From positions 1-33,973 of the forward strand of contig JAJPJM010000066.1 of assembly GCA_021324235.1 (NCBI GenBank): DNA of 33,973 nucleotides, read 5' to 3'. Below the pieces are notes generated by a model that did not search any database, was not told the DNA's origin, and saw only the letters and a program-made list of their open reading frames with translations. The position numbers and the translations under genes are program-made. This stretch comes from Verrucomicrobiota bacterium. GTDB lineage: Bacteria; Verrucomicrobiota; Verrucomicrobiia; Limisphaerales; UBA11358. Of the stretch, positions 8,801 to 15,294 are shown one piece after another; within the stretch, counting starts at the first letter, position 1, and each line of letters opens with the position of its first letter.

Positions 8801-9010
8801 GCCCTCCAATGGTTCCAACTGGCGGTCGATCTTCGTCCCACTGAAATCCGCCCGCGCCTGCACCTCGCCTACGTCCTCGGCCAAATCGGCCGGACTCAGG
8901 AAGCCCTTACCCAAGTGCAGTACCTGCTGAAACTGGATCCCCAGAACCCCACCTTCCTAATGATGGCAGCCGACCTGAAAAAAAATACCCAAACCCAATC
9001 CGAACCATAA
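5861..9010 (+). CDS. MFS-like / spermidine-synthase-like / TPR fusion protein
   Basis: This 1049-residue protein starts at the ATG at 5861. Residues about 25-470 are a multi-helix membrane region of the type seen in 'fused MFS/spermidine synthase' proteins (LSGATSMVFEILWSR, GLGLGGLIGG, VSNERRAG-like loops). Residues about 490-735 form a SpeE-like Rossmann methyltransferase fold: the nucleotide loop ICLGGGIAAGA about 547-557, TVVDLESSVVDAA, IEDGRNYV and VIITDSTHP. A TPR-like C-terminus (about 865-1040) contains helical pairs such as ALSLDPDNVPAL and AVRIDARFAPAQYNLA. It may be a membrane-bound aminopropyl- or methyltransferase-like protein, but the substrate is unknown. The first 30 or so residues are encoded by attC-like DNA, and small cassette-like genes flank it on both sides. 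Confidence 0.85.
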   Translation: MSTPSNKSRPATPIHDIASRRQDGALLPRRPIQYLTICACFFLSGATSMVFEILWSRRFVTVFGNSSYAVSIVLCAFMAGLGLGGLIGGRISDRLARRMPAFGLIEFAIAAWALAMPRMLNGLQSLAPALASLSPDSLLATTLTRFTLAFTILVVPCFLMGVTLPLLVRAVANSERRAGTSVGALYCWNTLGAAFGCLASGFWMLETLGLRLTNFCAVAISILIGLAAIAIPDTAPVQNEPALKPSKRPAPQPVAPVKWLLTIAFVNGLASLICEVVWFRYLAFTILERPAYVFPAILCVYLFGVGLGSFGYCLLAGRIKSLPRALGIIEVFLGVSVLATFVTGAWIFALGPPRPFEVTSLAFITVLLPTALMGMAFPALCSLYGSQLRTLGRSVGLLYAVNTAGTVAGSLLPVFVLVPLVGIQKTLLLAALLYGAMGLLLLARHAVPMAAFFVTVVALYLFAVPSDLCQRVFLATGFNLSGHTDIIFFREGRTGTSVVTRDRINSTKAIYINANPEVPVLYADQICFKMLGDLGPMLHPHPDDVLMICLGGGIAAGAATVLPEVKSLTVVDLESSVVDAAKLLSRENNAVLQNPKTRVVIEDGRNYVMTSRRKWPVIITDSTHPKTPDSWVLYTREFYQSVRSRLTDDGVFVQWVPTHGLSLAEYKTILRTFASVFPHVSLWVSGGAEEQGQFVNYSLLVATPQKLSIDIPQLQERLNAEPVRNDLAPYGLDTVAGFLDGFVCADESFRRWVGDGRVNTDDLPLTYYTPAGARPAGSGWSGFFFEPIEDIWPCLIGASDSLHQELTLHTRANCLLFSGRPEQAFECLPTDLRYQTMRRFFEVDGPNYFDALIQSNWSNPDGLAYLGDIRVSFRDGLPAVKPVYERALSLDPDNVPALSVLGSIAASSGESAEAENLLERAVRIDARFAPAQYNLAVYLDNAGRHPEALEHYEKAAACTSDPMPADAWGGCLAQQGRNAEALQWFQLAVDLRPTEIRPRLHLAYVLGQIGRTQEALTQVQYLLKLDPQNPTFLMMAADLKKNTQTQSEP
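5872..5955. other. attC-like left half inside the 5' end of the fusion gene
   Basis: GTCTAAC (5872-5878) is a perfect RYYYAAC box followed by AAATCGCGGCCGGCAA, which resembles the attC-like starts at 4874 and 9683. Further on, GGCCGGC (near 5886) pairs with GCCGGCC (near 5949), and inside them GAGCAGG pairs with CCTGCTC. No right-hand GTTRRRY box follows. The element lies entirely within codons about 4-32 of the large gene. Confidence 0.4.
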
Positions 9011-9303
9011 ATCACGCCCGGCGCACTCAGGTGTGGTCGATGGGAAGACAAAAGAAACAAGGCAGAAACCGGTCCAGTCCGTGGATATCTGGTCCGTGGA
9101 GAAAACAGAATCCTTCGTCATATGTTACTGATAAGTGATCGAATCGGTGGGTTAACCATCGGGGAGGATCTTCCTCAGAATAGAGGGCCGGGGACCTGAT
9201 GTTGATTGTGCCGGAAAGCGGCGCAGAAAAGCTTGGTCCTGGACGAAAACAATTTGACTGGAAAATCTGAAAAACCTATGAAACCTTTCATCTGAATGCG
9301 GCC
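9011..9303. other. Intergenic stretch without a recognised gene
   Basis: The roughly 340 bases between the fusion gene and the next cassette ORF have stops in all frames. The only repetition seen is GTCCGTGGA occurring twice, about 19 bp apart, near 9079 and 9098. No promoter, RNA or terminator could be supported. Confidence 0.4.
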
Positions 9304-9354
9304 CATAACACCTTTCAGAGAAGCTTTGGAATGTTAGGCGACAGCACGTTATGC
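9304..9354. other. Possible short attC-like junction before a cassette ORF
   Basis: CCATAAC near 9303-9309, GTTAGGC (9333-9339, a perfect GTTRRRY box) and GTTATGC (9348-9354) lie close together just before a small membrane-protein gene. There is little internal dyad symmetry, so the right-hand boxes are the only strong evidence. Confidence 0.3.
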
Positions 9355-9668
9355 CTCCTTGGTTAGCTGTTATGTTTGGGCGGCTCGCAATCGGTGAGCG
9401 ATTTAGAAAGGCAACATCGGGCGACTATCGTATTGCCTTCGGCCATTTTTTCTTCCTCCCAGTATTCATGCTGCTCGTCAGCACATTGGGACGGAGTTTT
9501 TTTGACAGAGCTGGCGCGGTAGCAATTTGGGTATTGCTGACGGTCTTCGGCGTCCTTTATTTCTTTGCTCTCATACTTTGGTGGGGAAAGTTTGTTCCAG
9601 CGCCAATTTCGGCAGTTCTTGGAATTGTAGCGTGGGTGGTGTTTGCGTTTATTTCGTGGCAGCATTAG
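9351..9668 (+). CDS. Small orphan membrane protein (putative cassette gene)
   Basis: A 105-residue protein with three strongly hydrophobic segments (about 29-46, 54-76, 82-102) after a basic N-terminus. No family is recognised. The ATG at 9351 sits within the GTTATGC box; an ATG at 9372 is a possible alternative. The stop is followed after 11 bp by a well-formed attC-like site, so it is probably a cassette ORF like those at 4169 and 4979. Confidence 0.5.
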   Translation: MPPWLAVMFGRLAIGERFRKATSGDYRIAFGHFFFLPVFMLLVSTLGRSFFDRAGAVAIWVLLTVFGVLYFFALILWWGKFVPAPISAVLGIVAWVVFAFISWQH

Positions 9669-9679
9669 CGATTTTATGA

Positions 9680-9809
9680 GGTTAACAAATCGCTGCAGGC
9701 AACGCGGGATGGTGCGCAGCCGATAGGTCCCGAAAGCTTTCGGTTGAGATAACATGATACGGCTGGTGCCCGGGTTTGTCCCACGCTTCAACCTCGCAGC
9801 CACTTAGCA
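9680..9809. other. attC-like recombination site
   Basis: The left box GGTTAAC (9680-9686) is followed by a 32-base stretch from 9683 that differs by one base from that at 4874. On the right, TTGTCCCACG mirrors CGCGGGA, and a degenerate right box CTTAGCA lies at 9803-9809. Total length is about 130 bp, within the attC size range. The right half differs from the 4871 site, as is common between attC sites. Confidence 0.45.
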
Positions 9810-9906
9810 TGCGCCTCCATTCCCCTTTTTAATACGTAGCGAATTTTACGAGTTTCCATTGGAATTTGAGCAACTTACTTTCCGATCAATATTTGTCCGA
9901 AAGTCC

Positions 9907-9936
9907 TTGACGGGGGCGAAAATAAGTTAAAGATAT
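9907..9936 (+). promoter_or_regulatory. Possible sigma-70-type promoter
   Basis: A good -35 box TTGACG (9907-9912) lies in an AT-rich stretch ahead of the secreted protein gene at 9986. The -10 region 17-18 nt later (AAGATAT) is a poor match, so this is tentative. Confidence 0.25.
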
Positions 9937-9985
9937 GCTTTGAATCACAAGCGGTACTTTTAAACCAATATTCCTATCAAGAACC

Positions 9986-11251
9986 ATGAAAAAATCATTC
10001 CCGCCCCAATCGTTTATTCACCGTTCATACTGGATTGCCGCACTCGTCTGTTGCCTGTCATTCCTGCTCGCGTCAATGGGCCGCGCCAACGCCGGATTCA
10101 CTCCAGTCGGTACCACGTATTTGAATGTCTATTTTAATGATGGGACGGGTACCACCGTACCTCCCACCGTCTCTCCGTATTCCCCGTCCGAAACCACTGG
10201 CACGGGCAATCATGTCGGCACACCTTTGAGCACGGCTGGCCAGACGTGGTTGACGAGCGGCAGCGGATATCCAGGGGGAGTTTTCGCCAATTGGCCTGCT
10301 ACCCCCCCGGCGACTTGGACCAGTTCCGGCGTAACGGCTGACGTCAGCTATCAACAAGGCAGCTATTATATCGGTTCAAATTCCGTTCCATCGTCAGGCG
10401 TCGCCCCTGAGGGCACATCCTTGTCCGTGGTCAACCCCAACAATACCATTGCTGAGTTACGGCTGGATTGGTCAACCACCTACATATATTCCGGGCCACC
10501 CTATGTTTGGAGCGCCGGCGGCGCTGTCACGCGCACCACAGAGATTACGGACCCCAACAACAATTTCGAGACCTGCATTGTCGGAGGCAATAGCGGCGGC
10601 AGCACTCCGGCGTGGCCCCCGCTTCATGCTGCGGCTGGAACCATTACTTCAGACGGCGGGGTTGTTAAATGGGAAGTTATAAATACGCCTGCACCAGGCA
10701 TTATGGCGGTGAACCTTTCCGGTACCGTGAATAACTTTTCGGCGGTGGCGGGTCAGGAATCATTTTCATTGAGCGGACTCCCCGTCACGGCCGCCAATAC
10801 GGCGCGATTACAGCTTGGAGGCAACTTTATTACTTTTGGGATTCCTGGGAGCCTTGAGTCATTCGTTGACACTTCCTTGTGGAACGGGACTCCGCAATAT
10901 TTAGCCGGTTATCAGAATGCCGGAACCTTTTTCGCAACCACGCAAACGGGTATCGTCCCCGCTCAACAGTTAATGTATAATAACGACCAAATTACCGTGA
11001 GCGGCTATTTGGACGTGTTCGTTGACCCTGGCAGCATTCAAGTGCAGATTGCGGCGCCGGTGCAATTGGGCATCACCACTTACAGCAACTCACCGGTGGT
11101 GCTGTTCCCAACCCCGCCGGGGACGAATTATGTTTTGCAGATGAGCACCAATCTGACTACCGACAACTGGGTGACGGTCACCAACGGTGTTCCGTTCACC
11201 GGTATTGAAATCACAAACCCTCCCAGCCCGGCCTTCTTTCGGCTGTATTGA
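9986..11251 (+). CDS. Secreted beta-rich protein with Verrucomicrobia-type C-terminal tail
   Basis: A 421-residue exported protein. The N-terminus has a basic start (MKKS, HRSYW), a hydrophobic core (about 17-32) and a likely signal-peptidase site near GRANA-GF (about 37). The mature part is rich in Gly, Thr, Ser, Asn and Pro and low in charge, typical of beta-sandwich surface proteins. Residues about 375-421 (NYVLQMSTNLTTDNWVTV and then FFRLY) match a terminal module seen in many secreted Verrucomicrobia proteins. No catalytic motif was recognised, and there is no LPXTG or PEP-CTERM anchor. It lies between two attC-like sites, so it could be a long cassette or resident chromosome. Confidence 0.8.
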   Translation: MKKSFPPQSFIHRSYWIAALVCCLSFLLASMGRANAGFTPVGTTYLNVYFNDGTGTTVPPTVSPYSPSETTGTGNHVGTPLSTAGQTWLTSGSGYPGGVFANWPATPPATWTSSGVTADVSYQQGSYYIGSNSVPSSGVAPEGTSLSVVNPNNTIAELRLDWSTTYIYSGPPYVWSAGGAVTRTTEITDPNNNFETCIVGGNSGGSTPAWPPLHAAAGTITSDGGVVKWEVINTPAPGIMAVNLSGTVNNFSAVAGQESFSLSGLPVTAANTARLQLGGNFITFGIPGSLESFVDTSLWNGTPQYLAGYQNAGTFFATTQTGIVPAQQLMYNNDQITVSGYLDVFVDPGSIQVQIAAPVQLGITTYSNSPVVLFPTPPGTNYVLQMSTNLTTDNWVTVTNGVPFTGIEITNPPSPAFFRLY

Positions 11252-11268
11252 AAAGCCGTGACAGGACG

Positions 11269-11517
11269 GCCTAACCGGTTGAATAGATTCCAACCGGGAA
11301 GGCGGGCTGGCATTTGAGTCGGAATCTTTGGCAGCGGGCTTCGGCTTTCTGTCGCGGAGAAGGCAGCTGCATGAGCATGCCACCTGACATCGCGCTGGAG
11401 CCAGCGGCCACCGTCCCTCCGGTTTTGACCGCGCCATGAAATTCGATTATCATCACACCCAGCGTGAGTCCGGCTCCGGTGGCCGGGTCCCGTATTGCGG
11501 GATTTGGAACGTTGGAC
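11269..11517. other. Diverged attC-like repeat, copy B
   Basis: GCCTAAC (11269-11275) and GTTGGAC (11511-11517) are both perfect matches to integron end boxes, but 249 bp is longer than ordinary attC sites. The inner part (about 11387-11517) is related to copy A at 5266-5403. GGCCACCG (near 11404) pairs perfectly with CGGTGGCC (near 11477). A second possible left box is TTCCAAC near 11288. The true boundaries are uncertain. Confidence 0.35.
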
Positions 11518-11531
11518 ATTATCGAGCGACT

Positions 11532-11945
11532 ATGAGAAAATTAACCATAATTGGGTTGGCGATCTTTCTGGTGACGATCGTCGGTGTGCGCGGGCAGCCT
11601 TTCAAACTTCTGAGCGACCGGGATATTCAACACGAGTTGACAGGGACATGGGTTGCGTCCTGGGGCCGCGGCCTAAACACCACGAACGTCATTGCGGCAG
11701 ACGGCAGTTACGTGTCGCTGACTGGCGGCTTCACCAATGGCAGAACGGGGCAATACCAAGGGACGTTCGTGGCCAAAAATGGCCTGGTCATTGGCAAGGC
11801 GAAGTTTGGCGATCAGACAGTGGTAATGCACTTACATATTATCCGGCTGGACAGCCATGAGTTGGTCTGGAGCAACGATCAGGGCGTCACGTTGCCGCCC
11901 TTCCACAAGGTTGAGGGCAGATTGCCACCCGATAAACCACGGTAA
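11532..11945 (+). CDS. Small exported orphan protein (putative cassette gene)
   Basis: A 137-residue protein whose ATG at 11532 lies 14 nt after the GTTGGAC box. It opens with a signal peptide (MRKLTIIGLAIFLVTIVGVRGQP, cleavage probably near residue 20). The rest is a compact, Gly/Thr-rich, likely beta-barrel or lipocalin-like domain of about 115 residues (LTGTWVASWGRG, GRTGQYQGTFV, VVMHLHIIRLDSHELVW). The pattern of 'LTGTW..' followed by short strands suggests a small ligand-binding or lipocalin-like fold, but no family is assigned. It ends 32 bp before the convergent rpoN gene. Confidence 0.6.
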   Translation: MRKLTIIGLAIFLVTIVGVRGQPFKLLSDRDIQHELTGTWVASWGRGLNTTNVIAADGSYVSLTGGFTNGRTGQYQGTFVAKNGLVIGKAKFGDQTVVMHLHIIRLDSHELVWSNDQGVTLPPFHKVEGRLPPDKPR

Positions 11946-11976
11946 CTGACACGGTCTGCCCGTACGTCCGAAATTC

Positions 11977-13503
11977 CTAGTAAACCTTCCGGAGATTCGA
12001 GGGCAGGATGTTCAATTCGGAGCGGTATTTGGCGACGGTGCGGCGCGCGATGTTGATACCCTTGTCCTCCAGCATTTTTACCACTTCCTGATCGGACAAC
12101 GGCTTGGTGGACTCCTCGTTTTTGAAGATTTCAGCGATCATGTCCTTGACGCTGGTATTGGACACGCCGTCACCGCTGGCGGTCTGCAGGCCGGCGGTAA
12201 AGAAGAATTTCATCTCAAACACACCCTGCGGCGTCTGCATATATTTGGCGGAAACGGCGCGGCTGACGGTGGTCTCGTGAACGCCGACCACCTCGGCCAC
12301 CTGTGCCATCGTCATGGGGCGCAAATGGGCAACGCCCTTTTCCATGAACTCGCGCTGACGTTTCACAATTTCCTTGGCGATGTTCAGGATGGTCTGCTGG
12401 CGCTGGTGCAGGCTCTTGATGAGGAATTTGCCGGCGCGGATTTTTTCGCGGATGTAATTTTTTACCTCGGCGGAGTTCTCGCCCCCGGACATGAGATCCT
12501 TGTAGATGTTGCTGATGCGCAAATGGGGGATGTGCTCGTCGTTGGTGGTCACCAGAAAATCGCTGCTGACCTTTTGGACGAAGACCTCGGGGAGAACGTA
12601 TTGGTCGGTGTCCGGCAAAAAGGCCCGGCCTGGCCTCGGTTCCAGGCGGCCAATGCGGCCCAACGCGTCCTGGACTTCCTCGACCGTGTAGCCGGTGCCA
12701 CGGGCGATTTCCGGAATGCGCCGTTTGCCGAGCGCGTCCATAAAATCGCGCACAATGCGGTATTCGAGGGAATCCTGCCGGCCGGTGCGTTCCAGTTGCA
12801 GCACGAGGCATTCGCGCAAATCCAGCGCGCCGACGCCCGGCGGATCAAACGTCTGAATGACCTTCAGCACTTCGGAAATCTTCTCCACGGGCAGGTTGGT
12901 GGCGGCCGACATTTCCTGGGCCGTTGACTTGAGATAGCCGTAATCGTCGATATTGCCGATGATGAGTTCCGCGATGTGGCGCTGTTCCTCGTCCAAATCC
13001 GTTTCGCGCACCTGGTCCATCAGGACCTGCGACAGCGTGGTACCCGCCGCCAGCGAATCGAACATGAACTGGCGTTTTTCCTCATCCTCAGTGGACTGTC
13101 GGATGGGGATGTTGGTCTGCGCAAAATGGTCGCGCCACTCCTGGTCAAGCTGCACCAAGCGGTCAAATTCCTGCTGAAAATCATCCGCCGGCGCATCACT
13201 GCTCTCGCCATTTTTCAACAGCGTGGTATCGCCGGCACCGTCTCCGGCGCCCTCTTCCGGCGATTCGACCTGATCGGCCGGCGCCTCCGGCCCCTCTCCG
13301 TCCGACGCCAGGCGTTCGCTCATTTCAGGTTCGGGCGATGAGACCTCCTCAAGGACCGGGTTTTGCTGCAATTCCTGCTCAATCAATGCCTTTAATTCGA
13401 GCGTTGGCGCCTGCAGCAATGCCAGTGACTGCTGGAGCTGCGGGGCCAGCACCAGCGATTGGGTGAGACGGGCTGAGAGTTGTAAACTTTGCACCATCGA
13501 CAA
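11977..13503 (-). CDS. rpoN: RNA polymerase sigma-54 factor
   Basis: RpoN is the alternative sigma factor that recognises -24/-12 promoters and needs an AAA+ enhancer-binding activator to open DNA. The 508-residue protein has the glutamine/leucine-rich region I (MVQSLQLSARLTQSLVLAPQLQQSLALLQ), an acidic region II (about 60-110), the core-binding domain (about 125-310), the helix-turn-helix that contacts the -12 element (VAEVVGVHETTVSRAV, about 420), and the C-terminal RpoN box ARRTVAKYRSELNI near the end, which reads the -24 element. The start may be the Met two codons later. It is divergent from hpf, and in many bacteria hpf lies just downstream of rpoN, so the pairing is conserved although the orientation is not. 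Confidence 0.97.
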   Translation of the reverse strand: MSMVQSLQLSARLTQSLVLAPQLQQSLALLQAPTLELKALIEQELQQNPVLEEVSSPEPEMSERLASDGEGPEAPADQVESPEEGAGDGAGDTTLLKNGESSDAPADDFQQEFDRLVQLDQEWRDHFAQTNIPIRQSTEDEEKRQFMFDSLAAGTTLSQVLMDQVRETDLDEEQRHIAELIIGNIDDYGYLKSTAQEMSAATNLPVEKISEVLKVIQTFDPPGVGALDLRECLVLQLERTGRQDSLEYRIVRDFMDALGKRRIPEIARGTGYTVEEVQDALGRIGRLEPRPGRAFLPDTDQYVLPEVFVQKVSSDFLVTTNDEHIPHLRISNIYKDLMSGGENSAEVKNYIREKIRAGKFLIKSLHQRQQTILNIAKEIVKRQREFMEKGVAHLRPMTMAQVAEVVGVHETTVSRAVSAKYMQTPQGVFEMKFFFTAGLQTASGDGVSNTSVKDMIAEIFKNEESTKPLSDQEVVKMLEDKGINIARRTVAKYRSELNILPSNLRKVY

Positions 13504-13541
13504 TTAATTTTAACTCAGTTTCATCAAAGCACAAGCGAAAA

Positions 13542-13557
13542 TGGCACAACATTCGCT
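13542..13557 (+). promoter_or_regulatory. Predicted sigma-54 promoter for hpf
   Basis: TGGCACAACATTCGCT matches the -24/-12 consensus TGGCACG-N4-TTGCW closely: GG and GC are separated by exactly 10 bases, TGGCAC is complete, and the main mismatch is C for T in TTGC. Transcription would begin near 13568, about 50 nt before the hpf ATG. It points away from rpoN. Confidence 0.55.
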
Positions 13558-13618
13558 GTGCCCGCCTGACTTTCGGTAAATACTGGATTTTATCGCCGTT
13601 TAAATCCATCTTGGAATC

Positions 13619-13972
13619 ATGAAATTGATTCTTTCGACGCACAATGTCACGCTGACCAAGGCTATCGAAGACCATGTGCTCAAGCGGCTGCAAAAGCTCG
13701 ATCATTTTGACCAACGCACCGTGGACTCGCGCGTAACCCTGGAACACGACCACACGCGGGCGCCCGAAAAGCAATTCAGCTGCTCCATCCGCCTGAGCGT
13801 GCGGGGACCGGATCTGTTTGCCGAAGACCGCGAAAGCGACCTGTATGCGGCCATCGACCGGGTGACGAGGAAGATTGAACAGCAGATCCGGAAGCGGCAT
13901 GGCAAACGAAAGGCAAAAAAACACAAAGCCGCCACCCGTTCCAAGTCCCGCCGCCAGGAATCCGACCTTTGA
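13619..13972 (+). CDS. hpf: Short ribosome hibernation promoting factor (HPF/YfiA family)
   Basis: This 117-residue protein is an HPF/RaiA-family factor that binds the 30S decoding channel and drives dormant ribosomes into hibernation in the cytosol. It has the beta-alpha fold signatures MKLILSTHNVTLTKAIEDHVLKRLQKL, VDSRVTLEHDH and DLFAEDRESDLYAAIDRVTRKIEQQIRK. The C-terminal 20 residues are a Lys/Arg-rich tail. It lacks the extra dimerisation domain of long HPF, so it is the short type. The gene is preceded by a near-consensus sigma-54 promoter and is divergent from rpoN. Its stop codon shares a base with the ATG of the next gene, so the two are probably co-translated. Confidence 0.92.
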   Translation: MKLILSTHNVTLTKAIEDHVLKRLQKLDHFDQRTVDSRVTLEHDHTRAPEKQFSCSIRLSVRGPDLFAEDRESDLYAAIDRVTRKIEQQIRKRHGKRKAKKHKAATRSKSRRQESDL

Positions 13973-15216
13973 TGATTCTTCGCGCCCGAACGATCCTGCC
14001 CGTCTCCCGGCCGCCCGTTGAAAACGGGGCGGTGCTCGTGGCAGGCAATCGCATTCGCGCCGTCGGCCCCTGGTCCGACTTGAAGGCGGAGGCCAGGGAA
14101 GAGGTTTTTGACCTGGGGGAGGTCATTTTACTTCCGGGCCTGGTCAACGCGCATTGTCACCTGGACTACACCGACATGGCCGGCGAATTGCCGCCGCCCC
14201 GGACGTTCACCGACTGGATTCCCCTGATTACCGCGGCGAAAACCGCCTGGGGTTATACCGACTACGCGCGTTCGTGGCTGCGCGGCGCGCACATGCTGTT
14301 GCGCAACGGGACCACGACCGTCGCGGACATCGAAGCCATGCCCGACCTGCTGCCGGAAGTCTGGGAAGCCACGCCCTTGCGGGTTTTTTCCTTTCTGGAA
14401 ATGACCGGTATCCGGGCCCGGCGGGATCCGAAGGATATATTGCAGGAAGCGGTGGACAAGATTGATTCACTTTCCCATGCGCGATGTTCGGCTTCGCTTT
14501 CGCCTCATGCCCCCTACTCCACCCTGCCGGAGTTGCTCCGCCGGAGCGCCCGGCTCGCGCGCAAACAGCGCTGGCCGCTGTGCACCCACGTGGCCGAATC
14601 CGGGGAGGAATTTGAAATGTTCACCCGCGCCGCTGGAGTCATGTATGACTGGCTCCAGCGCAATCATCGGGACAATTCCGATTGCGGGCTGGGCTCGCCC
14701 ATCGAGCATCTGGCCCGCAGTAAAATGCTCGGCAAAAATCTGATCGCCATACATGCGAACCTGCTGGCCCGCGGTGATGCCGCCCTGCTCGGCAAACACC
14801 GGGTCAGCGTCGTTCATTGCCCGCGCAGCCACGCCTATTTCCGTCATCCGCCGTTCCTGCGCGAACGGCTCGCAAAGGCCGGCGTCAACCTGTGCCTCGG
14901 CACCGACAGCCTCGCCACGGTTCGCTGCGCCGGAAAACAAAAGCCCGAACTCAACCTGTTTGAGGAAATGCGCGGCCTCGCCACCACCGATAAAACGGCT
15001 GGCCCGGAGGAAATTATCCGGATGGCCACCGTCAATGGGGCGCGCGCACTGGGCATGAAGGGACAAATCGGCGAGTTGTGCCCGGATGCCTTCGCCGATT
15101 TGATTGCCATTCCCGGCGCCGGCAGACCCCGGGACGTTCACGAAACGGTGCTCGACCATGCCGGCCCCGTGCATGCGAGCATGATCGACGGGCGCTGGAT
15201 CGTCCCGTTGAAATAG
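13972..15216 (+). CDS. Amidohydrolase, chlorohydrolase/deaminase type
   Basis: A 414-residue amidohydrolase-superfamily enzyme resembling the TrzN / MtaD / guanine-deaminase branch, which uses one zinc or iron to hydrolyse C-N or C-Cl bonds on purine- or triazine-like substrates. Visible metal ligands are the HxH pair in NAHCHLDYTDM, the His in CTHVAESGEE, a further His in VVHCPRSHAYF and the Asp in CLGTDSLAT. The N-terminal beta-sandwich strand LRARTILP and the PGLVNAH loop are typical. The ATG at 13972 overlaps the hpf TGA by one base and is preferred to the TTG at 13969. The substrate is unknown; S-adenosylhomocysteine / methylthioadenosine deaminase is one candidate. Confidence 0.88.
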   Translation: MILRARTILPVSRPPVENGAVLVAGNRIRAVGPWSDLKAEAREEVFDLGEVILLPGLVNAHCHLDYTDMAGELPPPRTFTDWIPLITAAKTAWGYTDYARSWLRGAHMLLRNGTTTVADIEAMPDLLPEVWEATPLRVFSFLEMTGIRARRDPKDILQEAVDKIDSLSHARCSASLSPHAPYSTLPELLRRSARLARKQRWPLCTHVAESGEEFEMFTRAAGVMYDWLQRNHRDNSDCGLGSPIEHLARSKMLGKNLIAIHANLLARGDAALLGKHRVSVVHCPRSHAYFRHPPFLRERLAKAGVNLCLGTDSLATVRCAGKQKPELNLFEEMRGLATTDKTAGPEEIIRMATVNGARALGMKGQIGELCPDAFADLIAIPGAGRPRDVHETVLDHAGPVHASMIDGRWIVPLK

Positions 15217-15260
15217 TTCTCCATTTCAACCGGCCGGGGACGCGTTTTCGCCTTTTTGCT

Positions 15261-15288
15261 CGTAAATCACAAATTGTAAACCGTAAAG
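15261..15288. repeat. Heptad array in the bioF leader
   Basis: Four exact 7-mers of the form NNYAAAN-like: CGTAAAT, CACAAAT, TGTAAAC, CGTAAAG. They end six bases before the GTG start of bioF. Only one arm is obvious. Confidence 0.65.
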
Positions 15289-15294
15289 TCAGGC

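Noticed and set aside
9986-11251. PEP-CTERM or LPXTG sorting signal
   Set aside because: No C-terminal hydrophobic helix or sorting motif follows the NYVLQ...FFRLY tail.
11436-11531. Longer N-terminus for the small exported protein
   Set aside because: It would place the signal peptide internally and run over an attC-like site; the ATG at 11532 gives a clean signal peptide.
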